Below, piece after piece: positions 61,096-64,000 of a DNA stretch of 64,000 nucleotides. A program made the translations under genes and the position numbers. Position 1 is the first letter of the stretch. Each line of letters starts with the position of its first letter. Origin of the DNA: Diprion similis (lineage: Eukaryota > Arthropoda > Insecta > Hymenoptera > Diprionidae); contig NC_060115.1 in NCBI RefSeq assembly GCF_021155765.1, forward strand, positions 9,280,493 through 9,344,492, in the 5' to 3' direction. The notes under the pieces are model-generated. The model was given only the letters and a program-made list of their open reading frames with translations. It was not told the DNA's origin and did not search any database.

Positions 61096-61185
<90 letters not shown>
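61096..61185. repeat. Longest (TA)n tract in the window
   Basis: About 90 bases of TA, followed 90 bases later by a second TA run (61277-61325). Confidence 0.95.
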
Positions 61186-61188
<3 letters not shown>

Positions 61189-61275
61189 TGGATGATAGTA
61201 TGATACATGATTTCATTACGTACGTATACGTACATTTGTGTTATATTTAGGTACGTAGTAGACGCTATACATACT

Positions 61276-61276
<1 letters not shown>

Positions 61277-61325
<49 letters not shown>
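61277..61325. repeat. (TA)n tract
   Basis: An uninterrupted TA run of about 48 bases. Confidence 0.95.
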
Positions 61326-61329
<4 letters not shown>

Positions 61330-63638
61330 CGTATAGCCGCCCCTTGCACGATGCCGGAATATTTATGAAACTCGAGTATAATAGCTGAACCTCGACTTCG
61401 TAAGAATCGCCTTTGTACGATTATTATAGATTATTATAAATTATAATCTATTGTCTAAGAGTGTTTTTAGAAATTTTATACACATATCTTTTTTCTCTTT
61501 CTTCTTTTTTATAACACTCGTGATCGTATTTCTATCTGTCATCGTGTATACAGTTACGGTTAATCCGAATATCGAATTGATTGTTTAAAAAGTAAAAATT
61601 TTACCGCATTCGAATTATCAGGTATAAACTAATTATATTCCTGTATGAATATATGTATAATGTATATTATATATACATGTTGTGGTGAGAGATTCTGATG
61701 GTAAATGAAAATTTTTGCTGCAGTAATAACCGCTGGTTTGATCTTTGATGATCGATCGTACGACATTTCTTATGCCATGATAAAATTCCTTTGGTAAAGT
61801 ATATATATATATATATAATATGTTTTAATACGATGCTTCCGTTGGAGTTATCGATATTTGATTCGTCGTTTTTTTTTCCCCCGTCTCTCGATTTCTTATC
61901 TTAGCTCGTTGTACTATCTGAGTGAGAATATACTTTTTTAAAAAAACGCTCCAGGGTACGAATATTGAAATTATTTACGTTTGAACAATGTCGAAATTTG
62001 GTATTTCCTATAATGGCTTGACGATTGCGTTATTACTTTAAAGTAAAGTAACGACATTTTTGTATTATACATACGTATACTTATCTATACTACCTTTTTG
62101 TATAATCGATTCCTATATGACAAGTTTGATGGTATATCGTATGTATAATATACGTGTCAATAATAAATTATACTTTCGTCAAGAGTTTCATCAATGAATT
62201 AATATATACATAGGTATACATATATGTCCGTGTAATATATATAATTTGAAAATAACCGTCATTGATCATCGGGAAATTATTAAATTTATATATTATACAC
62301 ACGGACGCTGATCTTACGCTGCGCTGCGTTGCGTTACTCATACACGATTAAATTCCAATGGTTTTGAAGAATCATTTATGTTTATAACATATATCCTGTT
62401 CCATGTCTCATTCTAGCAGGTTGTATGCGGAAATTCTTTCCTTATGACGACGACTTTTTCAGAACCTCTGAGAATTACGCGGACTGTGTAATCATTGAAT
62501 TATTCGTTCCCTGCCACCTTTTCTTTTTTGGTGAATGTCGGTATTTTCGACGTGTAATATTGCTATTCAAATTCAGGCCAATGACCTCAATCGGTATACG
62601 TGTATACATGTATGTAGATATGTCGTGCAGATTACAATGTCGGGATTAATCATGATGGAAAATTTCATCCTACGTAATTGTACAAAGTTAAAAATAATGT
62701 GTCAAAAAGCTTTTGTTATTTTGGTCAAATGAAATTATGTCGTAGTTTTTTTTTCTTCTTGTTCGCATTTTGCGTTATTGCTCTTCTTATTCGTAATCTT
62801 GAGTTGTCGAGCTGCGATTATAGTTTTAGCGAATATTTGACAGTCGGCAGGAATTAAAATCGTCATAAAATTTCAACATCGAGTTTTAACTTCGCTGTAT
62901 AGAAACACCACGAGTGATTTCGCTGCAAGAATGATGATAATAATCAGTCTGCGTATTTCTCCGTCTTAATAATAATAATAATAACAATAATAACAACAAT
63001 AATACAACGACGGTGTAGTCAATTGCTACTGATGAATATAATCCGAAACGCGCAGTTCCGGAAGTCGTAATGATTCACGTATTAGGTGGTTCGTTTTTAT
63101 GTAAAAGTTGATATTGAAAAGGAAGAAATAGAAGAAGAAGAAGAAGAAGAAGAAGAAGAAAAAAAAACCAAATCGAGACGAATCTTGGTGGTTAACTTGT
63201 TTCTTTTTCCGTTATTTGCGATCCTGCAGGTACGTCACGTGACAGCCGTTGTATATAACATACGATATACGATATACGATATAGGATATAGGATATATAA
63301 TGCAATGCAATCCACAATGTCCGTGAGTATCTCGACCACGTGTGTTATAAGAGGGCCGGAGCCGGGACTACGGGCGGCGTATCCGGTCGTTAAAAACGAT
63401 CGGTTGAAAGGGTCAGGAGTCAGGTACGTGTCGTAGGTATAACTACACGCATTCCTTAATATCCGCTGACCCCATCGTCCGCGGCAGGGTCGGTAATCGA
63501 GCTTAACAGTTCGTTTAAGATTGTCGTGGGCCGGTTCCTAAACACTTCCAGTGAGAAGGAGGAGGAAAGGAAAAAGACGAAGAAGACGAAGAATAAATCG
63601 TAGGATTGAAAACAAGCTGAACGCACATACATATACGT

Positions 63639-63639
<1 letters not shown>

Positions 63640-63714
<75 letters not shown>
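63640..63714. repeat. (TA)n tract
   Basis: An uninterrupted TA run of about 75 bases near the right edge of the window. Confidence 0.95.
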
Positions 63715-63718
<4 letters not shown>

Positions 63719-64000
63719 ACATGTGCAGCTTATATGCGCACATGTTACACTCTGCAGCCACGCATTAACTACATGCATAAACGACACTTGAAGGAAACCA
63801 GCAATAAGATGAAACTACGCTCGTGCTAATCGAATAAAATTATTGTTGTTAATATTGTTATTCTTATTGTTTTTGTTGTTATTATTATTCAACTAACGCC
63901 GTCTCGCGTAATTTGTCTCGCATTCCACGGTTAGGAAAAAATCCCGGCTATTTCCTTAAGTGTATGTCATTCATGCATTGTTATACACGTAACACGTTAC

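Larger units (their letters stand above)
49571..64000 (+). other. kibra intron 3, incomplete
   Basis: I see no further kibra exon: no acceptor followed by a frame resembling the coiled-coil segment. Open frames are mostly products of TA, AGAGG, GGA and poly-C runs. A GC-rich block lies at about 57170-57700. The intron continues beyond the window. Confidence 0.6.

Noticed and set aside
49571..64000. A fourth kibra exon
   Set aside because: I looked for an acceptor followed by a frame resembling the coiled-coil region after WW2 and found none; the exon is probably beyond the window.
1..64000. CRISPR arrays, tRNA or rRNA genes, bacterial operons
   Set aside because: The repeats have no unique spacers of constant length, no cloverleaf or rRNA core was recognised, and the genes are spliced animal genes.

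Overview
This is a piece of eukaryotic, almost certainly insect, nuclear genome. It has short spliced exons with GT..AG borders, AT-rich introns, very many (TA)n microsatellites, TATA/Inr promoters with arthropod spacing, and three recognisable animal genes: Nup58, a FAM114A-family gene and the Hippo-pathway gene kibra. The kibra and Nup58 exons read as holometabolous insect orthologues. A hymenopteran (for example a sawfly) would fit the AT content and gene size, but I cannot prove the order from the sequence.

Layout. 1-3.5 kb: AT-rich sequence with no gene I can support. 3.57-10.3 kb: a diverged tandem duplication of a small three-exon gene. Copy 1 (4232-5087) encodes a predicted 92-aa secreted peptide. 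Copy 2 (9225-10227) encodes a 73-aa relative whose modelled N-terminus lacks a signal peptide. Both have a TATA box and Inr about 30 bases apart and a first coding exon of only five bases. 10.3-12.8 kb: intergenic. 12.8-19.5 kb: Nup58 on the + strand, seven coding exons and 497 codons, with a CCAAT-bearing inverted repeat upstream. 20.0-22.7 kb: a FAM114A-family gene on the - strand, four coding exons and 726 codons, convergent with Nup58. 22.7-26.7 kb: intergenic, rising to a CpG-rich promoter. 26.76-64 kb: the 5' part of kibra on the + strand. Exon 1 (WW1) is followed by a 21-kb intron, exon 2 (WW2), a 1.3-kb intron, exon 3, and then an intron that runs out of the window for more than 14.4 kb.

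All splice phases were checked by hand. The Nup58 exons sum to 1494 bases, FAM114A to 2181, small copy 1 to 279 and small copy 2 to 222; all are multiples of three and end in a stop. The three kibra exons sum to 333 bases.

The genes do not form a functional unit: a nucleoporin, a Golgi/Rab2-linked protein and a Hippo scaffold are simply neighbours. The most interesting points are the duplicated small-peptide genes; the TISU-like element with a five-codon upstream ORF at the kibra promoter; a second reading frame that stays open through all three kibra exons; the palindromic CCAAT element of Nup58; and a possible intronic polyadenylation form of Nup58. No transposase, reverse transcriptase, CRISPR array, tRNA or rRNA was found.
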